64,000 nt of DNA from Nocardiopsis coralli (GTDB taxonomy: Bacteria > Actinomycetota > Actinomycetes > Streptosporangiales > Streptosporangiaceae). The translations under genes were made by a program, and so were the position numbers. Below are positions 1 through 7,494 of this stretch, one piece after another (positions within the stretch are counted from its first letter, which is position 1; each line of letters starts with the position of its first letter). The notes under the pieces are model-generated. The model made no database searches. It saw nothing but the letters and a program-made list of their open reading frames with translations, and had not been told where the DNA came from. The DNA lies in contig NZ_JADBGI010000007.1 in assembly GCF_014892575.1 (NCBI RefSeq), positions 183,628-247,627 on the forward strand. The letters run 5' to 3'.

Positions 1-50
1 ACGAACTGGGCGGCACCACGGCCGCGGACGACGACGTCGTCTGCGAGTAG
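1..50 (+). CDS. C-terminal end of an unidentified protein (partial)
   Basis: Only the last 15 codons are inside the window, reading ELGGTTAADDDVVCE and ending at TAG 48-50. The frame is supported by a strong hairpin that starts 19 bases after the stop, as expected for a gene end. The fragment is too short to identify. In related actinomycetes an RDD-family protein or glnA lies next to the DUF4191-lipA-lipB block, but nothing in these residues confirms either. Confidence 0.4.
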   Translation, partial: ELGGTTAADDDVVCE

Positions 51-68
51 GCGCCGGCCCACGTCCCC

Positions 69-104
69 GAGGGCCCCGCACCCCGCGCCGGGTGTGGGGC
101 CCTC
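69..104. terminator. Hairpin after the partial gene
   Basis: A 14-bp stem (69-82 with 91-104, one G-T pair) of sequence GAGGGCCCCGCACC closes over an 8-base loop. It follows the stop at 50, so it most likely ends the plus-strand gene. There is no strong T-run, which is common in high-GC actinomycetes. Confidence 0.6.
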
Positions 105-122
105 GTACGTGCGGGACCGACC

Positions 123-235
123 GCGCACGCACGGGGCCGCGCACGCACGGGGCCGGGCGCGTGCGGGGCCGCGTGCACAGGGAGGCCGTACACGCACGGA
201 GGCCGCGTACGCGGGGAGACCCGTACACAGGGGCC
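123..235. repeat. Degenerate 16-17 bp tandem repeat, about 7 copies
   Basis: Units end in GGGGCC or GGAGGCC and begin GCGCACGCAC or GTACACGCAC. They run 123-138, 139-154 (identical to the first), 155-170, 171-187, 188-204, 205-221 and a partial unit to 235. The array lies between two convergent genes, outside any plausible coding frame. Confidence 0.6.
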
Positions 236-268
236 GGGTGGGCACTGAGATCGCTGTACACACGAAAC

Positions 269-302
269 GGGGGCCTGCACGCCCGTGAGCGTGCAGGCCC
301 CC
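269..302 (-). terminator. Terminator of the DUF4191 gene
   Basis: A perfect 14-bp stem (GGGGGCCTGCACGC, 269-282, with 289-302) and a 6-base loop, 22 bases beyond the stop of the minus-strand DUF4191 gene. Confidence 0.7.
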
Positions 303-324
303 GAAGAGGAAGCGGAAAGGCGCC

Positions 325-1050
325 TCAGGCGCCCGTCTGGCCCCGCATGCCCTTCGGCAGCTTGGCGCCCTTGGGCATCGGGCCCTTGGGCATCTGCGTC
401 TGAGAGGGCAGTGCCTTGAGGCGGTAGTTCAGCTCGGCGGTCCCGGCCTTGTCCAGGTTCCGGGGCAGCTTCACCAGCGTCTTCTGGAGCTTGGAGACCG
501 GCACCTGCTCCTCGCCGTTGCCGACCTTCACGTCGTAGATGGGGGTGTCGTGCGCGACGCGGGCCACACGCTTCTTCTCCCCGGCGATGAGCTGGCGCAG
601 CCGGCCCGGGTCGCCCTCGCCGACCAGGACCACACCCGGGCGGCCCACGACGCGGTGTACGACGTCCATCTGCTTGTTCGCGGTCACACCGGGCTCGACC
701 GCCCAGTTGCCGCGCATGTTCTGCAGGATCACCATGCCGGCGCCCATACGCCCGTCCAGCATCTGGTACTGCACACGCTGGGCGGCGCGCGTGAACATGA
801 TGAAACCGACCAGGATCGCCAGGGGCAGACCGGTCAGCGGCCACAGGATCCACGACCCCGTCCAGATACCGATCCCGACGAAGACGGCGAGGATCACCAA
901 CCCGACGGCGATCGCCAGCGGGATCGTCCGCGGGCTCTGCTGGCGGACGATCTTGGCGACCATCCCCATCTGCTTGAGGCGGCCCGGCTCCTTCTCGGCG
1001 CCGCCCTGCGCGTTGGTCGTCTTCTCGGAACCCTTGGGCTTCTTGGCCAT
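325..1050 (-). CDS. DUF4191 membrane protein
   Basis: A 241-residue protein matching the actinobacterial DUF4191 family, whose function is unknown to me. A charged N-terminus (MAKKPKGSEK) is followed by two adjacent membrane segments, roughly residues 43-63 and 68-86, and a soluble basic C-terminal domain ending in a Lys/Pro/Met/Gly-rich tail. The ATG at 1050 was chosen because MAKKPKG is the usual N-terminus and the reading frame upstream looks non-coding. It lies downstream of lipA, an order conserved with Rv2219-lipA-lipB in mycobacteria. A separate terminator after lipA suggests it can be transcribed alone. Confidence 0.85.
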   Translation of the reverse strand: MAKKPKGSEKTTNAQGGAEKEPGRLKQMGMVAKIVRQQSPRTIPLAIAVGLVILAVFVGIGIWTGSWILWPLTGLPLAILVGFIMFTRAAQRVQYQMLDGRMGAGMVILQNMRGNWAVEPGVTANKQMDVVHRVVGRPGVVLVGEGDPGRLRQLIAGEKKRVARVAHDTPIYDVKVGNGEEQVPVSKLQKTLVKLPRNLDKAGTAELNYRLKALPSQTQMPKGPMPKGAKLPKGMRGQTGA

Positions 1051-1198
1051 CGTGCTCTCAGGCGGGAAACGTCGGCCCGCGCCGACGGGAACGTGCGTCC
1101 CTGCCCCGCCTTGCCTCCTCTTCGCGGTCAAACTGCGGCGCCTCGGCGCCGGTGTGGGCGCCTTCACCCCCAGGATATGTGGACGTCCCGTGGGATGC

Positions 1199-1226
1199 GG
1201 AACGGTGGCCCGCGGGCCACCGTTCC
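1199..1226 (-). terminator. Terminator of lipA
   Basis: A perfect 28-base palindrome made of GGAACGGTGGCCCG and its complement, 30 bases after the lipA stop. As a hairpin it gives a 12-bp stem with a 4-base loop. Confidence 0.7.
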
Positions 1227-1256
1227 AGCTTGGTCACGACTCGGGTGAAAGACCCG

Positions 1257-2204
1257 TTACGCGTCGGCCGTGGCCTCCTCGGCCTCCCGCTTGGCCTTGG
1301 CCTGCTGGTACAGGCGCCCGGCGCGGTAGGACGAGCGGACCAGGGGCCCGGACATGACGCCGGCGAAACCGATCTCCTCGGCCTCCTCGCCCAGCTCCAC
1401 GAACTCCTGCGGCTTCACCCACCGGTCGATGGGGTGGTGCAGCTTGGACGGGCGCAGGTACTGGGTGATGGTCAGCAGGTCGCAGCCGGCCTCGTGGAGG
1501 TCGCGCATGGCCTCGCTGATCTCCTCACGGGTCTCGCCCATGCCCAGGATCAGGTTGGACTTGGTCACCAGACCGTCGGCGCGCGCCTGCGTGATCACGT
1601 CCAGGGAACGCTCGTAACGGAACCCGGGGCGGATACGGCGGAAGATCCGCGGCACCGTCTCGATGTTGTGCGCGAGCACCTCCGGACGCGAACCGAAGAC
1701 CTCACCGAGCTGCTCCGGGTCGGCGTTGAAGTCCGGGATGAGCAGCTCGACGCCGGTGTCCGGGTTGAGCTCGTGGATCTTGCGGACGGTCTCGGCGTAG
1801 AGCCAGGCACCGCCGTCGTCGAGGTCGTCACGGGCCACACCGGTCACGGTGGCGTAGCGCAGCCCCATGGTCTTGACCGAGTTGGCGACCTTGGTCGGCT
1901 CCATGACGTCCAACGCGCTGGGCTTGCCGGTGGCGATCTGGCAGAAGTCGCAGCGCCGCGTGCACTGGTCGCCGCCGATGAGGAATGTGGCCTCGCGGTC
2001 CTCCCAGCACTCGTAGATGTTGGGGCACCCTGCCTCCTGGCAGACCGTGTTCAGCCCCTCCTTCTTGACCAAGGACTGCAGCTCGGTGTACTCCGGGCCC
2101 ATCTTCGCCTTGATCTTGATCCACGGCGGCTTCTTCTCGATGGGGGTCTCGCTGTTGCGCGCCTCCACGCGCAGCAGCTTGCGGCCCTCAGGAGCGATCG
2201 TCAA
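1257..2204 (-). CDS. lipA: Lipoyl synthase
   Basis: A radical SAM enzyme that inserts two sulfurs into octanoyl groups carried on lipoyl domains, completing protein-bound lipoate in the cytosol. The 315-residue length is normal. Both iron-sulfur clusters are visible: the auxiliary cluster cysteines C55, C60 and C66 ([12 protein letters not shown]) and the radical SAM triad C81, C85 and C88 (CTRRCDFC). The C-terminal RSSYRAG motif carries the family serine. It lies 92 bases downstream of lipB, the enzyme before it in the pathway. The lipoylated E2 target, sucB, is 2 kb away on the same strand. Confidence 0.97.
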   Translation of the reverse strand: MTIAPEGRKLLRVEARNSETPIEKKPPWIKIKAKMGPEYTELQSLVKKEGLNTVCQEAGCPNIYECWEDREATFLIGGDQCTRRCDFCQIATGKPSALDVMEPTKVANSVKTMGLRYATVTGVARDDLDDGGAWLYAETVRKIHELNPDTGVELLIPDFNADPEQLGEVFGSRPEVLAHNIETVPRIFRRIRPGFRYERSLDVITQARADGLVTKSNLILGMGETREEISEAMRDLHEAGCDLLTITQYLRPSKLHHPIDRWVKPQEFVELGEEAEEIGFAGVMSGPLVRSSYRAGRLYQQAKAKREAEEATADA

Positions 2205-2296
2205 CGTGAACCCGTTCCCTTCTGTGCCCCGTGACGGGGACCCTCGTGCCCCGGGTGGGGGCGGTGTCCCGATGGGGACGGCTCATGGTGTGGTTG

Positions 2297-3001
2297 TCAT
2301 CCACGGGCGGTGGCGCCGGAGAGCAGCTCGGCGCCGTCGGTGTGGCTGTACCCGTCCGCGCCGAGGACGTCGGCCAGATGCCGTTCCAGGAGCGGACGCA
2401 CCTCGGCGACGGTGACGTCGCGCCCCAGCTCGGCCGTCAGGGAGGTGACCCCGGCGTCGGAGATGCCGCACGGGACGATCCGGTCGAACCACGACATGTC
2501 ATTATCGCAGTTCAATGCGAGTCCGTGCATACCGACCCCGCGGGCGATCCGGCAGCCGATCGCGGCGATCTTGCGTTCGATCAGGCCGCGGTCGGGGTCG
2601 GGCTCGAGCCACACCCCGGTCCGGCCCTCGGTCCGGTGTCCGGTGAGGCCGTGGTCCGCGATGGTGCGGATCACCGCCTCCTCCAGAACCCGGACGTAGG
2701 CGATCACGTCCACGGGATCCGGCAGCTTGACGATGGGGTACACCGTCAGCTGGCCGGGGCCGTGCCAGGTGATCTTCCCGCCTCGGTCGATGTCCACGAC
2801 GGGGGCGCCCGGGTCGGTGATGGGACGATCCCACCTCCCGGTGCGCTTTCCTGCCGTGTACACGGGTTCGTGCTCGAGGAACAGGACGGTGTCGGCCACC
2901 TGGTCGGCGACGCGGCCCTCGTGGAGCCGCCGCTGCAGGTCCCATCCCTGGTGGAACGGGACGGGGGTGTCGCCCAGCCATGCGTAAACGAGATCACTCA
3001 C
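2297..3001 (-). CDS. lipB: Octanoyltransferase LipB
   Basis: Transfers octanoate from acyl carrier protein to the lipoyl-domain lysine, the first step of lipoate synthesis. The protein has 234 residues. Visible are the GGKITWHGPGQL motif (about 74-85), the catalytic Lys144 in ERKIAAIG and the catalytic Cys178 in VPCGISD. The GTG at 3001 was chosen because it gives the normal N-terminus (SDLVYAWLG). A -10-like TAAGGT (3009-3014) sits 7 bases upstream, which fits a leaderless message; an overlapping AAGGTGGGG could instead act as a ribosome site. Confidence 0.95.
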   Translation of the reverse strand: MSDLVYAWLGDTPVPFHQGWDLQRRLHEGRVADQVADTVLFLEHEPVYTAGKRTGRWDRPITDPGAPVVDIDRGGKITWHGPGQLTVYPIVKLPDPVDVIAYVRVLEEAVIRTIADHGLTGHRTEGRTGVWLEPDPDRGLIERKIAAIGCRIARGVGMHGLALNCDNDMSWFDRIVPCGISDAGVTSLTAELGRDVTVAEVRPLLERHLADVLGADGYSHTDGAELLSGATARG

Positions 3002-3385
3002 ACACCCCACCTTACGCCCCGGTGGAACGCGCGGGTCGTCCCAGGATGTCGGATGGCGCACGCTCCGGATCCGGGCGTTCGGCGGAATAGCACGCGGCGC
3101 CGAGGTGTTGCCGTCGCTCCTGCGCACAGGGCCCCGGTCGGGGCCTGAATCCCGTTCGTCGTTCCGCACGGGCCGGGGTCCCCGAACTCTCCGCAGATTT
3201 CCCCGGCTTTTTCTGCCAAAGCCCTGCGCGGGAGCCCCCGCTCTTCTAGATTGAGGGTGGGACATGGAACTCCGCGTCAGCGCGGAGTCACCCGGGGCCA
3301 CCGGCTGTCGCTCGGCCGTCGTGGCCCTGCCCGCAGACCTTTGATGATGGGGATCATCAGGGGATGGTGATTGGTGGGGTAAAAG
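3002..3385. other. Non-coding stretch with two hairpins
   Basis: No convincing gene is seen here. Two short perfect inverted repeats stand out: 3269-3288 (ACTCCGCG, loop TCAG) and 3342-3359 (TGATGAT, GGGG, ATCATCA). The second is AT-rich against the local composition and could be an operator. The lipB promoter lies at the left end. Confidence 0.4.
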
Positions 3386-3415
3386 CGGGGCGGTGCCGTT
3401 CGCGGCGCCGCCCCG
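3386..3415 (-). terminator. Terminator of the FMN reductase gene
   Basis: A 13-bp stem (3386-3398 with 3403-3415, one wobble pair) closed by a TTCG loop and followed on the minus strand by CTTTT. It lies 24 bases beyond the stop of the FMN reductase. Confidence 0.8.
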
Positions 3416-3439
3416 TCCGCCGTTCGCCGACCGTACGGC

Positions 3440-4000
3440 TCAGCCCGACGGATAAGGACGTTTCTCCCGCGCCTCCCTCAGCGAGACCGCCCACCAGAGC
3501 AGCTGCCGCATGAGCGTGTCCACCGCCTGCTCCGCGCCCTTCATGGACCCCACAGGGATCCCGTCCGGGTCGAACAGTGCCTGGGCGTCGTGGAAGCTCA
3601 CCGTGTCCCTGACCGTGGTCACGTGCAGCTCGGAGAAGACCGTGCGCAGCTGCTCCACAGCGCGCAGGCCACCGGAGATCCCGCCGTAGGAGACGAAGGC
3701 GACCGGCTTGGCGAACCACTCCTGGCGGGCGGAATCGATCGCGGCCTTGAGCGGGCCGGGGTAGCCGTGGTTGTACTCGGGGGTGAGGACCACAAAACCG
3801 TCCGCGGCCGCGACCCGGGCACCGAAATCGGCCAGAGGGGTGCCGTGGCCGTCGCCGTGGCCGAGCTCGGCGACGTCGACCACGTCCAGTTCGACGTCCT
3901 CATGCTCGGTCGCGCGTTCCAGGAACCAGCGTGCCACCGCCGGTCCGGTCCGGCCGTTGCGGTTGGCGCCCAGGATCACCGCGATCCGTAGGTCGTTCAT
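3440..4000 (-). CDS. NAD(P)H-dependent FMN reductase-like flavoprotein
   Basis: A 186-residue flavodoxin-fold protein of the NADPH-dependent FMN reductase/quinone reductase family. The FMN phosphate loop is GANRNGRTGPAVARWF near the N-terminus. The central TPEYNHGYPGPLKAAID and VSYGGISGGLRAVEQLR segments are family hallmarks. The substrate (flavin, quinone or chromate) cannot be told. The ATG at 4000 was preferred over an ATG 39 bases upstream because AAGGAC precedes it at normal spacing and because the likely transcription start lies between the two. Its promoter carries a SoxR-like box, suggesting induction by redox-active compounds. Confidence 0.85.
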   Translation of the reverse strand: MNDLRIAVILGANRNGRTGPAVARWFLERATEHEDVELDVVDVAELGHGDGHGTPLADFGARVAAADGFVVLTPEYNHGYPGPLKAAIDSARQEWFAKPVAFVSYGGISGGLRAVEQLRTVFSELHVTTVRDTVSFHDAQALFDPDGIPVGSMKGAEQAVDTLMRQLLWWAVSLREAREKRPYPSG

Positions 4001-4021
4001 GAAATCAGGTCCTTGTCCTGC

Positions 4022-4068
4022 CGTGGGCAACGTGCCCACGCTAAGACCTCAACTTAAGTTCAGGTCAA
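4022..4068 (-). promoter_or_regulatory. MerR/SoxR-type promoter of the FMN reductase gene
   Basis: On the minus strand a -35 TTGACC (4068-4063) and a -10 TAGCGT (4043-4038) are separated by 19 bases, the over-long spacing typical of MerR-family promoters. The spacer holds a near-perfect palindrome at 4046-4065 (ACCTGAACTT / AAGTTGAGGT, one mismatch pair). It resembles the SoxR box CCTCAAGTTAACTTGAGG. A second perfect repeat (CGTGGGCA, 4022-4040) overlaps the predicted start of transcription. No merR/soxR gene is in the window. Confidence 0.65.
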
Positions 4069-4117
4069 TTCGGGGCGGGCGTGACCGCCCTCACCGTCGT
4101 GGTACCCACATGACGAA

Positions 4118-4153
4118 GCGGGGCCGGGCACCGCGAACGGCACCCGGCCCCGC
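4118..4153 (-). terminator. Terminator of sucB
   Basis: An 11-bp perfect stem (GCGGGGCCGGG, 4118-4128, with 4143-4153), 25 bases beyond the sucB stop. Confidence 0.65.
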
Positions 4154-4178
4154 GCGCACGCGACGGAGCGGAGCGGAC

Positions 4179-5882
4179 CTACAGGCCCAGCTCGCTCTCG
4201 AAGGCGCCCTCCTCCAGGCGCTCCTTGACCGCCTGGAGGAAACGGCCGCCGTCGGCGCTGTCGATCAGGCGCTGGTCGTGGCCCAGCGACAGGTAGACCA
4301 TCGACCGGACCGCGATGACCTCGCCGGCCATGGCGTCCTCGACGACCACCGGACGCTTGACGACGGCACCCGTGCCCAGGGCCGCCACCTGCGGCTGGTT
4401 GATGATCGGGGTGTCGAACAGCGCGCCGGTCGCACCCGACTCGGCGATGGTGAACGTGCCGCCGGTCAGCTCGTCCGGGCCCAGCGCACCGGTGTGGGCG
4501 CGCTCGCTCAGGTCGGTGACGGTGCGGGCCAGACCCGTGAGGTTCTGGGAGCCGGCGTCCTTGACCACCGGGGCGAGCAGACCGCGCTCGGTGTCCACGG
4601 ACACGGCCAGGTTCTCCACGTCGTGGTAGGTCACCTGCTGCTTGTCACCGTCGACCACCGCGTTGAGCTTCGGGTGCACACGCAGCGCCTCGACCGTGGC
4701 CAGCGCGAAGAACGCGAAGAAGTCCGGGGCCGAACCGTCGCGCTCGGTCACCCGCTTGCGCAGGTTCGCGATCTTGCTGACGTCGACCTCGACGACCTGC
4801 GTGGTGGTCGCGGCGATGCGCTGCGACTCGACCATGCGGTCGGCGATGGACTGGCGCAGGCGCGACAGCTTCTCGGTCTTGCCGCGCAGCGACGTGTCCG
4901 CGGCGACCTTGCGCGGGGCCGACGAAGCGGCCGGGGCCGCGGCCGACTTCTGCTCCTCGGCGGCGCGCAGCACGTCCTGCTTGCGCACGCGGCCGCCCAC
5001 GCCGGTGCCCTCGACCCGGTTGAGGTCCACACCGTGCTCGGTGGCCAGCTTGCGCACCAGCGGCGTCACGTAGGCCTCGCCGACCGCGTCGGTGCCCGAG
5101 GACTGCCCGGTGCCCGAGAGCGTCTCCACGTCCACCGACGGACCGCTGCCGTCCTTCTTCTCCTCGGAGGCCGGGGCCGGGGCGGGCTCCTTCGGCTCCT
5201 CCTTCGGCTCTTCCGTCTTGGGCTCCGGGGTCGGCTCGGTGCGGGCCGGGGCCGGGGCCTCGGAGTCCATGGGCGGCTGGTCGCCCTCGCCGCCGATGAC
5301 GGCGATCTCGGCGCCGATGTCGACGGTCTCGTCCTCGTCGACGAGGATCTTGGACAGGACGCCGGCGACCGGGGACGGGATCTCGGTGTCCACCTTGTCG
5401 GTGGAGACCTCGAGGAGCGGCTCGTCCACCTCGACGGTGTCGCCGACGCTCTTGAGCCACTGGGTGACGGTCCCCTCGGTGACGCTCTCACCCAGGGCGG
5501 GCATCGTCACGGAGGTCGTGGGGCCCTCGGACGAACTCGAGGCGGGCGCGGGCTCGGGCTCCGGCTCGGGCTCGGAGGCCTGCTCGGGCTCCGGCTCCGG
5601 TGCACTCTCGGCGGCGGGCTCGGCCGGGGCGTCGGCCTCTTCGCCCTCGCCGCCGATGACGGCGATCTCGGCGCCGATGTCGACGGTCTCGTCCTCGTCG
5701 ACGAGGATCTTGGACAGGACGCCGGCGACCGGGGACGGGATCTCGGTGTCCACCTTGTCGGTGGAGACCTCGAGGAGCGGCTCGTCCACCTCGACGGTGT
5801 CGCCCACGTTCTTCAGCCACTGGGTGACGGTCCCCTCGGTGACGCTCTCACCCAGGGCGGGCATGGAAACGGAAGTCGGCAT
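4179..5882 (-). CDS. sucB: 2-oxoglutarate dehydrogenase E2 (dihydrolipoyl succinyltransferase)
   Basis: The core acyltransferase of a 2-oxoacid dehydrogenase complex, 567 residues. It has two lipoyl domains with lipoyl lysines at about K43 and K163 (both in STDKVDTE), Pro/Glu/Ala-rich linkers, an E3-binding domain (YVTPLVRKLATEHGVDLNRV, about 272-307) and the catalytic domain. The start is supported by GAGGA five bases upstream. The oddity is the active site: where relatives have DHRxxDG this protein has GHDQRLIDSADGG, so Gln replaces the catalytic His and Ser replaces the Gly. Neighbouring lpdA supplies E3 and lipA/lipB supply lipoate. It could equally serve as the pyruvate dehydrogenase E2. 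Confidence 0.93.
   Translation of the reverse strand: MPTSVSMPALGESVTEGTVTQWLKNVGDTVEVDEPLLEVSTDKVDTEIPSPVAGVLSKILVDEDETVDIGAEIAVIGGEGEEADAPAEPAAESAPEPEPEQASEPEPEPEPAPASSSSEGPTTSVTMPALGESVTEGTVTQWLKSVGDTVEVDEPLLEVSTDKVDTEIPSPVAGVLSKILVDEDETVDIGAEIAVIGGEGDQPPMDSEAPAPARTEPTPEPKTEEPKEEPKEPAPAPASEEKKDGSGPSVDVETLSGTGQSSGTDAVGEAYVTPLVRKLATEHGVDLNRVEGTGVGGRVRKQDVLRAAEEQKSAAAPAASSAPRKVAADTSLRGKTEKLSRLRQSIADRMVESQRIAATTTQVVEVDVSKIANLRKRVTERDGSAPDFFAFFALATVEALRVHPKLNAVVDGDKQQVTYHDVENLAVSVDTERGLLAPVVKDAGSQNLTGLARTVTDLSERAHTGALGPDELTGGTFTIAESGATGALFDTPIINQPQVAALGTGAVVKRPVVVEDAMAGEVIAVRSMVYLSLGHDQRLIDSADGGRFLQAVKERLEEGAFESELGL
5281..5864. repeat. Near-identical direct repeat encoding the two lipoyl domains
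   Basis: Within sucB, 5281-5504 and 5641-5864 are direct repeats with a period of exactly 360 bases. About the first 160 bases and the last 44 bases of each copy appear identical, with only a few differences between them. Identity at synonymous positions implies recent duplication or ongoing gene conversion. Confidence 0.9.
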
Positions 5883-5946
5883 GGGTTCCTCGTTGGATCT
5901 GGGCGCGGTCTCTGCCCAACGACTCGAATGGGCAGCGCGGATGTGC

Positions 5947-5975
5947 GGGGGCGGGCCCGAGCGGGGCCCGCCCCC
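5947..5975 (-). terminator. Hairpin between lpdA and sucB
   Basis: A perfect 12-bp stem (GGGGGCGGGCCC, 5947-5958, with 5964-5975), 11 bases after the lpdA stop and upstream of sucB on the same strand. It probably reduces read-through, so sucB may also have its own promoter. A 7-bp inverted repeat CTGCCCA/TGGGCAG lies at 5912-5935. Confidence 0.6.
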
Positions 5976-5985
5976 GGTGGTGCGG

Positions 5986-7362
5986 TCAGTCGTGGACGTG
6001 CAGCGGCTTGCCCGCGAGAGCGAGGTGGGCCTCGCCCAGCGCCTCCGACTGGCTCGGGTGCGGGTGGATCAGCTGCGCGACCTCGGAGGGCAGAGCCTCC
6101 CAGTTGTAGATGAGCTGCCCCTCGGCGACCAGCTCGCCCATGCGGGAGCCGACCATGTGGACGCCCAGAACCGGACCGTCCTTCTCGGCGATGACCTTCA
6201 CCGCACCCTGCGTCTGCAGGATCTGGCTCTTGCCGTTGCCCGCCAGGTTGTAGTTCATCTCCACGATGTCGTGGCCGCGCTCCTTGGCAACCTCCGAGGT
6301 CAGACCCACGGAAGCCACCTCGGGCTCACAGTACGTGACGCGGGGCACACCGTCGTAGTCGATCGCGGGCGGGTTCTGCCCGGTGATGTGCTCGGCCACG
6401 AAGATGCCCTCGGCGAAACCGACGTGGGCCAGCTGCAGGGTGGGGATCAGGTCGCCGACCGCGTAGATGTTGCCGACACCCGTGTGCAGGTTCTCGTCGA
6501 CCTGGACGAACCCGCGGTCGAGCGTGACGCCCTGCTCCTCGTAGCCCAGGCCCTCGGAGACCGGGCCGCGGCCGATGGCGACCAGCAGGACCTCGGCCTC
6601 GAGGGTCTTGCCGCCCTCGAGGGTGACGACCACACCGGCGTCGGTGGTCTTGACCGACTCGAACGGCTTGCCCAGCTCCGACTTGATCTTGCGCTTGCGG
6701 AAGGCGCGCTCCAGGAGCTTGGAGCTGGACTCCTCCTCGACGGGGACCAGGTGCTTGAGGGCCTCGACGATGGTGACGTCGGCGCCGTAGGAGCGCCACA
6801 CGCTGGCGAACTCGACACCGATGACGCCGCCGCCCAGGACGATGGCGGACTCGGGGACGCGGTCCATCGTCAGGGCCTGGTCGCTGGTCAGGACCTTCTC
6901 GCCGTCGATCTCCAGGCCCAGGGTCTTGGGCTTGGAACCGGTGGCCAGCAGGACGTTCTTGCCCTTGAAGACCTTGCCGTCGACGGTCACCTCGTCCTTG
7001 CCGGTGAGCTTGCCCTCACCCTCGACGACGGTGATCTTGCGGGACTTGATCAGACCGGACAGGCCCTTGTACAGGCCGTCGACGACCTTGTCCTTGTACT
7101 TGTGGACGGCCCCCATGTCGATGCCCTCGAAGGTGGCCTTGACGCCGAAGGTCTCGCTCTCCTTGGCGGAGTCGGCGACCTCGGCCGAGTGGAGGAGGGC
7201 CTTGGTGGGGATGCAGCCGCGGTGCAGGCAGGTGCCGCCGAGCTTGTCTTTCTCGATCAGGACGACGCTCTGGTCCAGCTCTGCGGCGCGCAGTGCCGCC
7301 GCGTAGCCGCCGCTGCCGCCGCCAAGGACGACGAGGTCGAAGGTACCGCCGCTCTCACTCAC
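5986..7362 (-). CDS. lpdA: Dihydrolipoamide dehydrogenase (E3)
   Basis: A flavoprotein that reoxidises dihydrolipoamide of E2 with NAD+. It has 458 residues. The N-terminal FAD motif is GGGSGGYAAALRA. The redox-active disulfide is C45/C50 in GGTCLHRGCIPTK. A second nucleotide-binding motif is GGGVIGVEFASVW, NIYAVGDL marks the FAD-binding end, and the C-terminal HPHPSQSE supplies the catalytic His-Glu pair. The start is a GTG at 7362 with AAGGAG nine bases upstream. It lies 103 bases upstream of sucB on the same strand, but a hairpin separates them. Confidence 0.96.
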   Translation of the reverse strand: MSESGGTFDLVVLGGGSGGYAAALRAAELDQSVVLIEKDKLGGTCLHRGCIPTKALLHSAEVADSAKESETFGVKATFEGIDMGAVHKYKDKVVDGLYKGLSGLIKSRKITVVEGEGKLTGKDEVTVDGKVFKGKNVLLATGSKPKTLGLEIDGEKVLTSDQALTMDRVPESAIVLGGGVIGVEFASVWRSYGADVTIVEALKHLVPVEEESSSKLLERAFRKRKIKSELGKPFESVKTTDAGVVVTLEGGKTLEAEVLLVAIGRGPVSEGLGYEEQGVTLDRGFVQVDENLHTGVGNIYAVGDLIPTLQLAHVGFAEGIFVAEHITGQNPPAIDYDGVPRVTYCEPEVASVGLTSEVAKERGHDIVEMNYNLAGNGKSQILQTQGAVKVIAEKDGPVLGVHMVGSRMGELVAEGQLIYNWEALPSEVAQLIHPHPSQSEALGEAHLALAGKPLHVHD

Positions 7363-7457
7363 GGGAACGAACTCCTTGTTGTGGTGGCTGGTGATTCAGG
7401 TGGTGGTGGGACCGTGCCGCGCACCGGAGGGCGGTGCGCACGCGGCCGCCGCGGGCC

Positions 7458-7485
7458 GGCGGCGCCCCGGCTCAGAGGCGCCGCC
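7458..7485 (-). terminator. Terminator of pepA
   Basis: A 9-bp perfect stem (GGCGGCGCC, 7458-7466, with 7477-7485), 9 bases after the pepA stop. Confidence 0.5.
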
Positions 7486-7494
7486 TTGACGCGG

